From: Hymenobacter profundi
GTDB lineage: Bacteria; Bacteroidota; Bacteroidia; Cytophagales; Hymenobacteraceae
DNA length: 64,000 nucleotides
Direction: 5' to 3'
Assembly (NCBI RefSeq): GCF_019334315.1
Contig: NZ_JAHWGL010000004.1
Span: forward strand, 42,056-106,055
Position 1 is the stretch's first letter, and each line of letters opens with the position of its first letter. Of this stretch, positions 53,356 to 61,980 are shown one piece after another. Below the pieces are notes generated by a model, which saw only the letters and a list, made by a program, of their open reading frames with translations, ran no database searches and had not been told where the DNA came from. A program made the position numbers and the translations under genes.

Positions 53356-54828
53356 ATGCGTAATATTCTTCTATCAATTCTAGCTGCTGGTATACTAAGC
53401 GCGCCGAGCGCTACAGCTCAGAAAGCCACCGCCCCAGCTGCCAAAACCTATTCTGCCGCCGGCAAAAAAGTGCAGGTATACACCACGGCTGCCAATACCC
53501 AAATGCGCCTCGCCAAAGCGGATAACGACCTCAGCTTCCAGCAAATGGGGCAGCCGCTGGAGACGCAGGTGTGCCTGTTTGTAGACCCTACCCACACGTT
53601 TCAGTCGCTCACGGGTATTGGTGGCGCCCTCACCGATGCCTCAGCCGAAGTATTTGCTAAGCTGCCTAAAGCCCAGCAAAAGGAGTTGCTGGACGCCTAC
53701 TATAGCCCTACCAAGGGCATTGGCTACACGTTGGCCCGCACCAACATTGCCAGCTGCGACTTCTCCAGCGCCAGCTACACCTACGTGGCCGACAACGACA
53801 AGGAGCTGAAAACCTTCAGCGTGAAGCACGACGAGCAGTACCGCATTCCGTTCATTAAGCAGGCCACGGCGGCGGCGGGCGGCAAGCTGCCGCTGTTTGT
53901 GAGTCCCTGGTCGCCGCCCGCCTGGATGAAGGACAACAACAGCCTGGTGAAAGGCGGTAAGCTCCTACCCGAGTACCGCCAGGCCTGGGCCAACCACTAC
54001 GTGAAGTTTATCAAAGAGTATGAGCGTCAAGGGATTCCAATTTGGGGCCTCACGGTGCAAAACGAGCCCATGGCTAAGCAAACCTGGGAGTCGTGCGTGT
54101 ATTCGGCCGAGGAGGAGCGCGACTTCGTGAAGAACTTCCTGGGCCCGACGCTCAAGAAAAACGGCTTGTCTGACAAAAAGCTCATCGGCTGGGACCACAA
54201 CCGCGACCAGATCTTCCAACGGGCCACCACCTTGTTCGACGACCCCGAGGCCAGCCAGTACTTCTGGGGTATCGGCTTTCACTGGTACGAAACCTGGACC
54301 GGCAGTGGCCAGCTGTTCGACAACCTGCGCCGCGTGCACGAAACCTACCCCAGCAAAAACCTGGTGTTCACGGAGGGCTGCGTGGAGCAGTTCAAACTCG
54401 ACAACATCGGCGACTGGAAGCTGGGCGAGCGGTACGGCCGCTCCATGATCAACGACTTCAACGCCGGCACCGTCGCCTGGACCGACTGGAACATCTTGCT
54501 TGACGAAAACGGCGGCCCCAACCACGTGGGCAACTTCTGCTACGCCCCCGTGCACGCCGATACGCGCACCGGCAAGCTCACCTACACTAACTCGTTCTAC
54601 TACATCGGGCACATTTCCAAGTTCGTGCGCCCCGGCGCCAAGCGCATTGCCGTGGCCTCTACCCGTGACTGGCTCTCGGCCACAGCCTTCGTAAACCCCG
54701 ATGGCAAAGTGGCCGTGGTGGTGATGAATGATAGCGACAAAAAGCAGGAGTTCAGCCTCTGGATTAAAGGCCAAGCCGCGCCTACCGTCAGCCTACCCCA
54801 CTCCATGATGACGCTGGTAGTGAACTAA
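53356..54828 (+). CDS. GH30 glycosidase (glucosylceramidase-like)
   Basis: This 490-aa exported glycosidase starts at the ATG at 53356, which gives a signal peptide (RNILLSILAAGILSAPSATAQ). The GH30 fold is clear: QSLTGIGGALTDASAEVFAKL, TLARTNIASCDFSS, PLFVSPWSPPAWMKDN, the acid/base Glu237 in TVQNEPM, the nucleophile Glu340 in FTEGCVEQF, and a C-terminal beta-sandwich with HISKFVRPGAKRIA. GH30 enzymes cut beta-1,6-glucan, glucosylceramide or xylan, and the exact linkage cannot be told. The next gene is a DUF1349 beta-sandwich protein in the same direction, so the pair may act on one polysaccharide. Confidence 0.93.
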   Translation: MRNILLSILAAGILSAPSATAQKATAPAAKTYSAAGKKVQVYTTAANTQMRLAKADNDLSFQQMGQPLETQVCLFVDPTHTFQSLTGIGGALTDASAEVFAKLPKAQQKELLDAYYSPTKGIGYTLARTNIASCDFSSASYTYVADNDKELKTFSVKHDEQYRIPFIKQATAAAGGKLPLFVSPWSPPAWMKDNNSLVKGGKLLPEYRQAWANHYVKFIKEYERQGIPIWGLTVQNEPMAKQTWESCVYSAEEERDFVKNFLGPTLKKNGLSDKKLIGWDHNRDQIFQRATTLFDDPEASQYFWGIGFHWYETWTGSGQLFDNLRRVHETYPSKNLVFTEGCVEQFKLDNIGDWKLGERYGRSMINDFNAGTVAWTDWNILLDENGGPNHVGNFCYAPVHADTRTGKLTYTNSFYYIGHISKFVRPGAKRIAVASTRDWLSATAFVNPDGKVAVVVMNDSDKKQEFSLWIKGQAAPTVSLPHSMMTLVVN

Positions 54829-54856
54829 ATAGCTGCGTACAAACGAAATCTAAGAT

Positions 54857-54894
54857 AGAACGTCATGCAGAGCGGAGCCGAAGCATGGCGTTCT
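54857..54894. repeat. GTCAT-type intergenic palindrome
   Basis: AGAACGTCATGC (54857-54868) and GCATGGCGTTCT (54883-54894) are 12-nt arms with one mismatch around AGCGGAGCCGAA, a further member of the GTCAT-core repeat family. An in-frame ATG inside it (54885) would be an implausible start for DUF1349. Confidence 0.55.
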
Positions 54895-54920
54895 TTTGTA
54901 TTCTACCCATACCTCAACCC

Positions 54921-55547
54921 ATGAAAACCCTTCTTCTCGCTACCCTTTCGCTTTTTCTAACGTTCACGGCGGCTGCCCAATCCTTCTCTACCATGCGCTG
55001 GCAAAACGCTCCCAAAAAATCGACCATCACCGCCAACAGCGTGCAGGTACAGGTAGACGGCGGCACCGATTTCTGGCGCGTGACGCACTACGGTTTCATC
55101 CGCGACAACGGCCATTTCTTCTTTCAGGAGCAGGAAGGCGATTTTCTGGCGAAAGTGAAGGTAGTAGGCCAGTACAAAGAACTGTATGACCAAGCCGGCC
55201 TCATGATTCGGTTGGATGAGAAGAACTGGATCAAGACCGGTATTGAGTACGTGAAGGGCGTGCAAAACGTCAGCGCCGTCGTAACCCGCGAGGTGTCCGA
55301 CTGGTCGGTGGTGCCGCGGCAGGATAGTCCGAAAGCCATGTGGCTTACGCTCCTACGTAAAGGTGACTACGTGGAAATTCAGTATTCCTTCGACAACAAG
55401 GAGTTCAAGATGCTGCGCCTGGCCTACTTCCCGCCCACGCCGGGTAAGAAAGTGCAGATTGGCCTCATGTGCGCTGCTCCCGATGGCAAAGGCTTCCCCG
55501 TAACGTTCGAAGAATTTTCGGTGACGCCGGTAGCGAACGGAAAGTAG
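54921..55547 (+). CDS. DUF1349 concanavalin-like secreted protein
   Basis: This 208-aa protein starts at the ATG at 54921 with a signal peptide (KTLLLATLSLFLTFTAAAQ). The mature region is a single DUF1349 (concanavalin-like lectin/glucanase fold) domain: VQVDGGTDFWRVTHYGFIRDNGHFFFQEQEGDF, QAGLMIRLDEKNWIKTGIEYVKG and EVSDWSV. It resembles the regulation-of-enolase protein 1 family. The function is unknown, but this fold is often sugar-binding. It is adjacent to a GH30 enzyme, so it may bind or act on the same glycan. A terminator follows. Confidence 0.82.
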   Translation: MKTLLLATLSLFLTFTAAAQSFSTMRWQNAPKKSTITANSVQVQVDGGTDFWRVTHYGFIRDNGHFFFQEQEGDFLAKVKVVGQYKELYDQAGLMIRLDEKNWIKTGIEYVKGVQNVSAVVTREVSDWSVVPRQDSPKAMWLTLLRKGDYVEIQYSFDNKEFKMLRLAYFPPTPGKKVQIGLMCAAPDGKGFPVTFEEFSVTPVANGK

Positions 55548-55563
55548 ACCCTACTTCGGTTTC

Positions 55564-55601
55564 AAAAGCACGGCTTTCATAAACTGAAATGCCGTGCTTT
55601 T
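55564..55601. terminator. Terminator between DUF1349 and TonB receptor genes
   Basis: AAAAGCACGGC (55564-55574) pairs with GCCGTGCTTTT (55591-55601) around an A/T-rich loop; it suits both convergent genes. Confidence 0.75.
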
Positions 55602-55617
55602 CTTTGTTCTGGCTTTA

Positions 55618-58083
55618 TCACAATGGCACCACCACCTTCACGCTCACATTCCTACCCTGATTATAGATACCTGAGCGGCCATTGGGCGAGGCGGTGTAGT
55701 ACTCAAAGTATTTCAGCCGGTTCAAGTGCGATTGATACGCCATATTGAACACGTTATCAACCTGCACAAACAGCTGCGCTACCTCACGTTGCCCACTACG
55801 CAATGTAGTGCCCGCGCCCAGGCCCAGCAGCGTGTAGCCCGCGGTGCGGGTTTCGGTGTTATCAACAGCGTAGAAGCGGTTTTGGGCGGCGTTGATATCC
55901 ACTGTGGCACGCACATAGGTAGCGTGAAAGGGGCCAAGCGGGCGCGGCGTGGTATAGCGCGCTTCGGAGCGCGCCTGTAGGGGCGGAATGAACGGTAAGT
56001 ACTTAGCCGCGTTGCCCTCCGTGGTGCGCAGGGCGTTGTTCTGATTCAGCCCCACCACATAGGCTAGGCTGTTGTTGAGCACGAAACCGGGTAGGGCGGT
56101 GGGATGTAGGTTGGCCGTGAGTTCGGCGCCGTAGAGGCGGGCGCCGCTCTGCTGGTATTGGTAGGTGGCGTTGCCGGGCACCAGCTCCACGGGCTGGCCG
56201 TTGGCATCGGTGAGGCGAGCCTGGTAAATGTAGCCGGTGATGCGGTTGTGGAAGGCGTCCACGCTTAGGTCGGCCCAGGGTAGGCGGGCGGCTAGGCCCA
56301 GGTCTTGTTGGAGGCTGAACTCGGGGTTGAAGGTGCGGTTGCCGAGGTACACGATATGGGCGCCGGGGTCGAGGCCGTTGGAACCTACCTCCGTGATGTT
56401 GGGCGCCCGGTAGCCCCGCGCCACGTTGGCGCGCAACACGTACCGTTCATTCAGCGCATACGTGCCCCCCACGCTAGCCGATACGCCCCGGTACCAACGC
56501 CCAAACGCCGCAAACTGCGGCTTCTTACCCAGCGCGGCCGGTACCTGCTGCTCAAAACCCGTGGCTGGGTTTGGTCCCACGTAGAAGTCGTTCCAGGTGA
56601 GGTAGCGTGTATCGTAGCGCAGACCGCCGGCCAGGTCCAGGCGGCCGAACGTCTTTTTCAGATGGATGTAGCCACCGATGTCGAACAGGTTGTAGTCGGG
56701 AATGGGGAAGTCGGTGGCGTCCTGATTGCGGTTGCGCTGGGCCATGCCGTTCAAGCCCGCGGTAGCCTCCACCCCCAGCAGGGTAGGAGCGGCGTAGCGG
56801 AGGTCATAGTTATAAGTAGTGAGTTGCACGCTCAGGCCCGGCTGCTCGGGTAGGGTAGGGTGATTGTACTCGCGGCGGCGGTTTTGCTGCACGCCCAGCA
56901 GCGCGTGCAACTCGCCCGCACCCAGCCGGAAGCGGTTGCGCGTGAGCAAGCGGTAGTGCTGAATGCGCTGGTACAGCGGGTTGAGGCGGTAGGTGGAAAG
57001 CTCAGCCGTGGGCACCAGCGGCCGGTTGCGGATATCATCGCCCTCGTCCAGCACCTGCCGCGTAAAACGGCGGCTCAGGGAGTCGCGGCTGCCGTCGGGG
57101 ATTTCCTGGTGGTTGTCGTAGAGCGTCGCCGACCAGTCGGAGCTACCCCAAGTTTTGTCTACCCCGGCCGTGCCCGTGGCGTTCAGCTCCCGGAAGGCGG
57201 TGCCGTACACGCGGCCATCCACCGGGTTGCGGTAGTTCTGAGCCAGGCGGTAGGAGGCGCGGCCGCCGTAGTGCCAGCCGGCGCGGTGGTAGCGCAACCC
57301 CACCGACGCGCCCAGCAGGTTGTTGTTGGTCTGATATTCCGTGAGAGCGTCGCCGTGGAGCTGTCCCTCGGAGCCGTCGTCGGGACGGCGGGGTAGCAGG
57401 TTCACTACTCCAGCCACGGCATCGGAGCCGTAGATGAGGCTGGCGGGTCCTTTCACCACCTCAATGCGCTCAATATCATACTGATCTATCTCAATGCCGT
57501 GCTCATCGCCCCACTGCTGGCCCTCTTGGCGTAGGCCGTTGTACATGGTCAGCACGCGGTTGTAGCCCAGTCCCCGGATAAACGGTTTGCTGATGTTGGG
57601 GCCGGTCGTTACGGCATTCAGGCCGGGCACGCCCCGCACGGCCGCGTCAATCACGTTGCCGTTGGCGTTCAGGTTGATATCGCGGCGGTTGAGGGCTGCC
57701 ACCGGCACGGGGCTGCGGCGCAGCTCCGTAGCGCGGGACACACCCGTGACTACCACTTCTTCCAGTGCCGCAGGCGTGGCTACCAGGGTAGCATCCAGCA
57801 CCAGGGTTTGGGCCGCTGCTACCGTCACGCGCCGCCGCACTGGCTGGTAGCCCACAAACGAAAACACAATTTCCGTAGCGCCGGCCGGCACGTTGCGCAG
57901 CTCGTAGCGCCCTTGTGCATTGGTGGTGCAGCCCTCCGCAGTGCCTACCAGCGCCACCGTCACCTGCTCCAAGGGCTGGCCCGCCGCCCGCACCTGCCCC
58001 CGGATGGTAGCAGCTGTAGCAGACTGCGCTACTGACTCACTTCCTATCAACAGCATAAACAGAAGAAAGAAAAGCTGTTTCAT
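55618..58083 (-). CDS. TonB-dependent outer-membrane receptor (probable metal uptake)
   Basis: This 821-aa outer-membrane receptor has a signal peptide, an N-terminal carboxypeptidase-regulatory-like domain (TIRGQVRAAGQPLEQVTVALVGTAEG), a plug domain (EEVVVTGVSRATELRRSP, FIRGLGYNRVLTMYNGLRQEGQQWGDEHG, IERIEVVKGPASLIYGSDAVAGVVNL) and a 22-strand barrel ending YNQGRNVSVKVVVPL. The plug resembles those of zinc and other metal receptors. It needs TonB-ExbBD energy, not in the window. Its promoter region holds the palindrome TTTAGATTAATCTAAA, also found in diverged form at the mntH promoter, so the substrate is likely the same metal (manganese or iron) and not a siderophore. Confidence 0.9.
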   Translation of the reverse strand: MKQLFFLLFMLLIGSESVAQSATAATIRGQVRAAGQPLEQVTVALVGTAEGCTTNAQGRYELRNVPAGATEIVFSFVGYQPVRRRVTVAAAQTLVLDATLVATPAALEEVVVTGVSRATELRRSPVPVAALNRRDINLNANGNVIDAAVRGVPGLNAVTTGPNISKPFIRGLGYNRVLTMYNGLRQEGQQWGDEHGIEIDQYDIERIEVVKGPASLIYGSDAVAGVVNLLPRRPDDGSEGQLHGDALTEYQTNNNLLGASVGLRYHRAGWHYGGRASYRLAQNYRNPVDGRVYGTAFRELNATGTAGVDKTWGSSDWSATLYDNHQEIPDGSRDSLSRRFTRQVLDEGDDIRNRPLVPTAELSTYRLNPLYQRIQHYRLLTRNRFRLGAGELHALLGVQQNRRREYNHPTLPEQPGLSVQLTTYNYDLRYAAPTLLGVEATAGLNGMAQRNRNQDATDFPIPDYNLFDIGGYIHLKKTFGRLDLAGGLRYDTRYLTWNDFYVGPNPATGFEQQVPAALGKKPQFAAFGRWYRGVSASVGGTYALNERYVLRANVARGYRAPNITEVGSNGLDPGAHIVYLGNRTFNPEFSLQQDLGLAARLPWADLSVDAFHNRITGYIYQARLTDANGQPVELVPGNATYQYQQSGARLYGAELTANLHPTALPGFVLNNSLAYVVGLNQNNALRTTEGNAAKYLPFIPPLQARSEARYTTPRPLGPFHATYVRATVDINAAQNRFYAVDNTETRTAGYTLLGLGAGTTLRSGQREVAQLFVQVDNVFNMAYQSHLNRLKYFEYYTASPNGRSGIYNQGRNVSVKVVVPL

Positions 58084-58106
58084 ATTTAAAGCGTATGAAA
58101 AATATA

Positions 58107-58122
58107 TTTAGATTAATCTAAA
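58107..58122. promoter_or_regulatory. Operator-like perfect palindrome before TonB receptor
   Basis: TTTAGATTAATCTAAA is a perfect 16-bp palindrome 24 bp upstream of the receptor start, in the promoter region. Its TTTAG...CTAAA pattern is like DtxR/MntR/SirR-family boxes. A relative (TTTAGATAAACCTAAA) lies before mntH. Confidence 0.7.
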
Positions 58123-58133
58123 CCTGTTGACCC

Positions 58134-58173
58134 AAAAAAAGCGCCGCGGCGGACTTACCCACCACAGCGCTTT
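58134..58173 (-). terminator. Terminator after mntH
   Basis: On the minus strand AAAGCGC pairs with GCGCTTT, extended by GG/CC pairs, and is followed by a T7 tract. Confidence 0.65.
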
Positions 58174-58178
58174 CGTAT

Positions 58179-59564
58179 TTATCCTATAAACGTCTGCACC
58201 AGCAGGTACACGTTCAGTACCACGATGATGGCCGATACACTCCAGGCCGTGGCTTGCATCCAGGGCTTGTTCACGAACACACCCATCTTGAGCTTGCTAC
58301 CCGTGAAGAGTACCAAGGGTATCACAGCAAAGCTGAGTTGAAAGGAGAGGATAACCTGGCTGAGCACCAGCAGCTCGCTGGTGCCGTGCTCCCCGTACAT
58401 CACCGTGACCACAAAGGCCGGCACCACCGCAATGCTGCGCGTAATCAGGCGGCGCATCCAGGGTTTCAGCTTCAAATCCAGAAAGCCTTCCATCACGATT
58501 TGACCTGCGAGGGTGCCCGTAAGGGTAGAGTTTTGACCCGAAGCCAGCAGTGCCACCGCAAACAGTACACTGGCCGCGCCTGCGCCCAGCACTGGCGCCA
58601 GCAGCTTGTGCGCGTCGGTAATGTCGGCCACGTCGCGGTAGCCGTTGTAGTGGAAGGCCGCGGCTGACGTGACCAGAATGGCTCCGTTTACGAAAAACGC
58701 TAGCAACAGTGACACCGTGCTGTCGATGGTCGCAAACTTGATAGCCATGCGCTTGCCGGGCTCCGTCTGCTCGATCTGCCGCGTCTGCACAATGCTGGAG
58801 TGCAAGTACAGGTTGTGCGGCATCACGGTAGCACCCAAAATGCCAATGGCAATGTAGAGCATGTGCGGGTTGGTAACAATTTGGGGCTGAGGTACCAATC
58901 CTTGCGCCAACGCAAAGTAATCAGGGTGCGACACCACTACTTCGTAGATAAAGCACACAAAAATTACCACCATCAGGCCTGCCACAAAGCTTTCCAGCGC
59001 CCGGAAACCCTTATTCTGGAACAGCAGCACCACCATCACGTCCAGGATGGTGAGGGCCACACCCCAGGTGAGGGGCAGGCCAAAGAGCAGGTTGAGCGCA
59101 ATGGCGGAGCCGATGACTTCGGCTAAATCGCAGGCGGCAATGGCAATTTCGCAGAGTACCCACAGCACCAGGCTTACCGGCCGGGAGTAGTGGTCGCGGC
59201 AGGCCTGAGCCAGGTCGCGCCCGGTTACGATGCCGAGCTTGGCCGCCAGGTGCTGCAAGAGCATGGCGAAAAAGTTGGAAATCAGAATCACCGACAGCAG
59301 TGTGTAGCCGTAGCGGGCACCGCCTTCAATGTCGGTGGCCCAGTTGCCGGGGTCCATGTAGCCCACGGCCACCATCAGGCCGGGCCCGCCAAAGGCCATC
59401 AGCTTGCGCCAGAACGACGCGTCGGCGCCGGGTACTTTAATGGAACTGTGTACCTCGGGTAGGGAATTGGCGCGCCGAGCGTGCCGCCAGCCGGCATCGG
59501 GTGCATCGGCGGGGGTAGGGGCAGAAGCGAGTGGGGTAATCGAATCCTGTACGGGTAGAGGCAT
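58179..59564 (-). CDS. mntH: Nramp-family divalent metal transporter
   Basis: This 461-aa inner-membrane protein takes up Mn2+ (and Fe2+) with protons. It has 11 predicted membrane segments and both metal-binding motifs: DPGNWATDIEGGARYGY (Asp71, Asn74) and GATVMPHNLYLHSS (Met248, His250). These are the Mn-type residues of the Nramp family. The N-terminal 50 residues are a polar extension. It has an inverted-repeat operator in its promoter region and the same type of box stands before the TonB receptor downstream. A CDF exporter is divergent at 59736. Confidence 0.94.
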   Translation of the reverse strand: MPLPVQDSITPLASAPTPADAPDAGWRHARRANSLPEVHSSIKVPGADASFWRKLMAFGGPGLMVAVGYMDPGNWATDIEGGARYGYTLLSVILISNFFAMLLQHLAAKLGIVTGRDLAQACRDHYSRPVSLVLWVLCEIAIAACDLAEVIGSAIALNLLFGLPLTWGVALTILDVMVVLLFQNKGFRALESFVAGLMVVIFVCFIYEVVVSHPDYFALAQGLVPQPQIVTNPHMLYIAIGILGATVMPHNLYLHSSIVQTRQIEQTEPGKRMAIKFATIDSTVSLLLAFFVNGAILVTSAAAFHYNGYRDVADITDAHKLLAPVLGAGAASVLFAVALLASGQNSTLTGTLAGQIVMEGFLDLKLKPWMRRLITRSIAVVPAFVVTVMYGEHGTSELLVLSQVILSFQLSFAVIPLVLFTGSKLKMGVFVNKPWMQATAWSVSAIIVVLNVYLLVQTFIG

Positions 59565-59599
59565 AAGTAACTTGTAGCGAAAGAACTGCGAAAGCTAGT

Positions 59600-59627
59600 T
59601 TAATTTTTAGATAAACCTAAAAATTAA
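59600..59627. promoter_or_regulatory. Operator-like inverted repeat before mntH
   Basis: TTAATTTTTAG (59600-59610) pairs with CTAAAAATTAA (59617-59627) around ATAAAC. Its centre, TTTAGATAAACCTAAA (59606-59621), shares 14 of 16 bases with the palindrome at 58107. On the minus strand it contains TAGGTTTA, so it would overlap a -7 element of mntH. It lies 36 bp before the ATG. Confidence 0.65.
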
Positions 59628-59735
59628 TTTAAGCGTCTATAAATACGTAGAAAAGCAGGGTAAAAGTTTCGCTGAAAACAGAAGTGGTTTTTTTCGCGGA
59701 ATTTTGTTGCCCTTTTTGCCGTTGCTCCCCTCCCT

Positions 59736-60728
59736 ATGCTTGATAAGAAAACCAAAAACCGTCTGGGCCTGCTATCGTTGGTGGTGAGCGTGGCGCTAGT
59801 GGCGCTGAAGTTCTACGCCTACTTCATGACCCGCTCGCAGGTGGTGCTGACGGATGCGTTGGAGTCGATTATCAACGTCTTTACGAGCGGTTTTGCGTTC
59901 TACAGCATCTACCTAGCCAGCCTACCCAAGGACGAAAACCACCCCTATGGCCACGGAAAAATCGAGCATCTATCGGTAGGATTCGAAGGCGGACTGATTC
60001 TGTTTGCCGGCCTCTATATCTTCTACAGCGCCACGCGCACGCTGTTTGAGCCGCACGCCGTGGCCGCGCCCGATCTGGGCGTGTGGCTGCTGGCGGTAGC
60101 GGGTGTCATCAACTTAGGGGTAGGCTACCTGCTGGTGCGCGAGGGCAAGCGCCTGAAATCGGCCGCGTTGGTCGGAGATGGACAGCACTTATATATTGAT
60201 GCGTTGACGTCGCTGGTATCATGCGCGGCGCTTCTGCTGGTGTTTCTCACTGGCATTGTGCTGTTCGATACGCTGGCGGCGCTGCTGCTGGGCATTGTGA
60301 TTGTGGTGAATGGCTACAAGATGCTGCGCAGCTCCGCCTCGGCCCTAATGGATGAATCGGACGCGGCCACGGTGGCCGAGGTAGTGGCCGAGCTACAACG
60401 CCACCGCCAACCCGCTTGGATTGACGTGCATAACCTGCGCGTGCAGCGCTACGGCGCCAACCTGCACATCGACTGCCACATGCAGATGCCATATTATTTC
60501 AGCCTTGAAGCCATTCATAATGAGCTGAATAAGATTGAAACCCTCATGCGCCAGCACGCCGACGCCGAGGTGGAAATGTTTGTGCACGCCGACCCCTGTA
60601 CCTTCCGCGCCTGCTCTCTATGCCATATGGCCGACTGCCCCGTCCGCCAACACGCCTTCGCGCACGAGGTAGAGTGGAATCTCGCTAACGCCGTCCGCAA
60701 CGAGCGACATCAGTTGGCGGAAGGGTAG
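59736..60728 (+). CDS. Cation diffusion facilitator (CDF) metal exporter with Cys-rich tail
   Basis: This 330-aa inner-membrane protein exports divalent metals using the proton gradient. Six membrane helices are visible, with the metal-site motif DALESIINVFTSGFAF in helix 2, HPYGHGKIEHL in the histidine loop and HLYIDALTSL in helix 5 (His-Asp pair, common in zinc-type CDF proteins). A cytoplasmic C-terminal domain follows, and it ends with CTFRACSLCHMADCPVRQHAF, a Cys-rich metal-binding tail. The substrate is uncertain (Zn, Fe or Mn). It is divergent from mntH, sharing the operator spacer, which suggests metal-dependent control. Confidence 0.92.
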   Translation: MLDKKTKNRLGLLSLVVSVALVALKFYAYFMTRSQVVLTDALESIINVFTSGFAFYSIYLASLPKDENHPYGHGKIEHLSVGFEGGLILFAGLYIFYSATRTLFEPHAVAAPDLGVWLLAVAGVINLGVGYLLVREGKRLKSAALVGDGQHLYIDALTSLVSCAALLLVFLTGIVLFDTLAALLLGIVIVVNGYKMLRSSASALMDESDAATVAEVVAELQRHRQPAWIDVHNLRVQRYGANLHIDCHMQMPYYFSLEAIHNELNKIETLMRQHADAEVEMFVHADPCTFRACSLCHMADCPVRQHAFAHEVEWNLANAVRNERHQLAEG

Positions 60729-60744
60729 GAAAATTGACAAAACC

Positions 60745-60845
60745 TGTCATCCTGAGCGCAGCGAAGGACCTTCTCATGTTGAACGACCATCGTACCAACG
60801 ACTCGTGCCAACGTGAGAAGGTCCTTCGCTACGCTCAGGATGACA
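60745..60845. repeat. 32-bp inverted repeat, GTCAT-type palindrome
   Basis: Arms 60745-60776 and 60814-60845 match at 31 of 32 positions; each contains GTCATCCTGAGCG and GCGAAGGACCTTCTCA. It lies between convergent genes (CDF and aldo/keto reductase). The GTCAT...GAGCGnAGCGA core links it to copies at 14353, 28141, 31441 and 54857. Confidence 0.85.
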
Positions 60846-60854
60846 AATGAAAAC

Positions 60855-61877
60855 CTACTTCTGTCGGTCCTGACCGGTCATGTCCAGCATCCAGCCGGGG
60901 TACTCGGCGGGTAGGGCGCTGGCTTCGGCCAGTTGCTTCAGCTCTTCTTCGGAGAACTGTACGTCTACCGATTTCAGGTTGTCTTCGAGCTGCGACATTT
61001 TGCTGGCGCCGATGATAATGCTCGTCACGGCCGGCTGGTGCAGCAGCCACGCCAGAGCCAACTGGGCCACGGAAGCACCTTTTTGTTTGGCCAATGGGTG
61101 TAGAATATCCAGAATATCGAAGGCCCGGTCGCGGTTCACGGGCGGGAAGTCGAAGTTAACGCGGCGGCCGTCTTCGCCTTCCTGCTTCTCGCGGCTGTAC
61201 TTGCCGCTGAGCAAACCGCCCGCCAGCGGGCTCCAGACCATTAACCCTACCTTCTGGTCTTGCAGCAGCGGAATCAACTCGCGCTCCAGTTCGCGCCCAG
61301 CCACGGTGTAGTAGGCTTGCAGCGACACAAATTTCTCCAGGTGCAGGTGCTCGGAGGTGCCCAGCGCTTTCATCAGTTGCCAAGCGGCCACGTTGCTGGC
61401 CCCAATGTAGCGCACCTTGCCGCTACGCACCAGGTCATCAAACGCCCGCAGGGTTTCCTCGAAGGGCGTCAGCGGGTCGTAGCTGTGCATTTGGTAGAGG
61501 TCGATGTAGTCGGTGCCGAGGCGCTTGAGGCTGGCTTCGGCCTGGTCCATGATGTGCTTGCGCGTGAGGCCCACTTGGTTGGGACCATCGCCCATTTTGC
61601 CGCGCACTTTGGTGGCAACGATCAGTTCGTTGCGGCTCAAACCCAAGTTGCGGATGGCCTGCCCGGTCATCTCTTCTGATTGGCCTTCGGAATACACGTT
61701 GGCCGTGTCAAGGAAGTTGATGCCCGCGTCTACAGAGCGCTTCAGCAACTCATCGGCGCCGGCCTGGTCTACCTTGGCAATTTCCTTGAAGCGGCCTTCG
61801 GTCTGGCCAAACGTCATGGTGCCCAGGCACAGCTCGGATACTTTCAGGCCGGTGTTGCCTAACAGATTGTATTTCAT
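60855..61877 (-). CDS. Aldo/keto reductase
   Basis: This 340-aa NADPH-dependent oxidoreductase has the full catalytic tetrad: Asp57, Tyr62 in FLDTANVYSEG, Lys90 in VATKVRG and His131 in YQMHSYD. The substrate loops are typical of the bacterial AKR class that includes YajO/YhdN-like and voltage-gated potassium-channel beta-subunit-like enzymes. C-terminal SLAGGLLSGKYS, IIIGASKMSQLEDNLKSVDV are typical cofactor-binding motifs. The physiological substrate is unknown, and neighbours give no hint. It is a single gene. Confidence 0.93.
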   Translation of the reverse strand: MKYNLLGNTGLKVSELCLGTMTFGQTEGRFKEIAKVDQAGADELLKRSVDAGINFLDTANVYSEGQSEEMTGQAIRNLGLSRNELIVATKVRGKMGDGPNQVGLTRKHIMDQAEASLKRLGTDYIDLYQMHSYDPLTPFEETLRAFDDLVRSGKVRYIGASNVAAWQLMKALGTSEHLHLEKFVSLQAYYTVAGRELERELIPLLQDQKVGLMVWSPLAGGLLSGKYSREKQEGEDGRRVNFDFPPVNRDRAFDILDILHPLAKQKGASVAQLALAWLLHQPAVTSIIIGASKMSQLEDNLKSVDVQFSEEELKQLAEASALPAEYPGWMLDMTGQDRQK

Positions 61878-61980
61878 GTTGGGGAGGGGTAGGTGGTTGT
61901 GGAAAGGGTATGCTTACCTTAACTACAAGGCAGTTGTGGCTGATGTTTCCCTGACCTTTCACTTTCTCAGTAGCTGATTG

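Noticed and set aside
53965..54774. 269-codon minus-strand ORF in the GH30 gene
   Set aside because: It is antisense to the catalytic region, has no recognisable domain and no promoter.
58084..58178. Cobalamin riboswitch before the TonB receptor
   Set aside because: The spacer is under 100 bp with a terminator and a palindrome; the B12-box was not seen.
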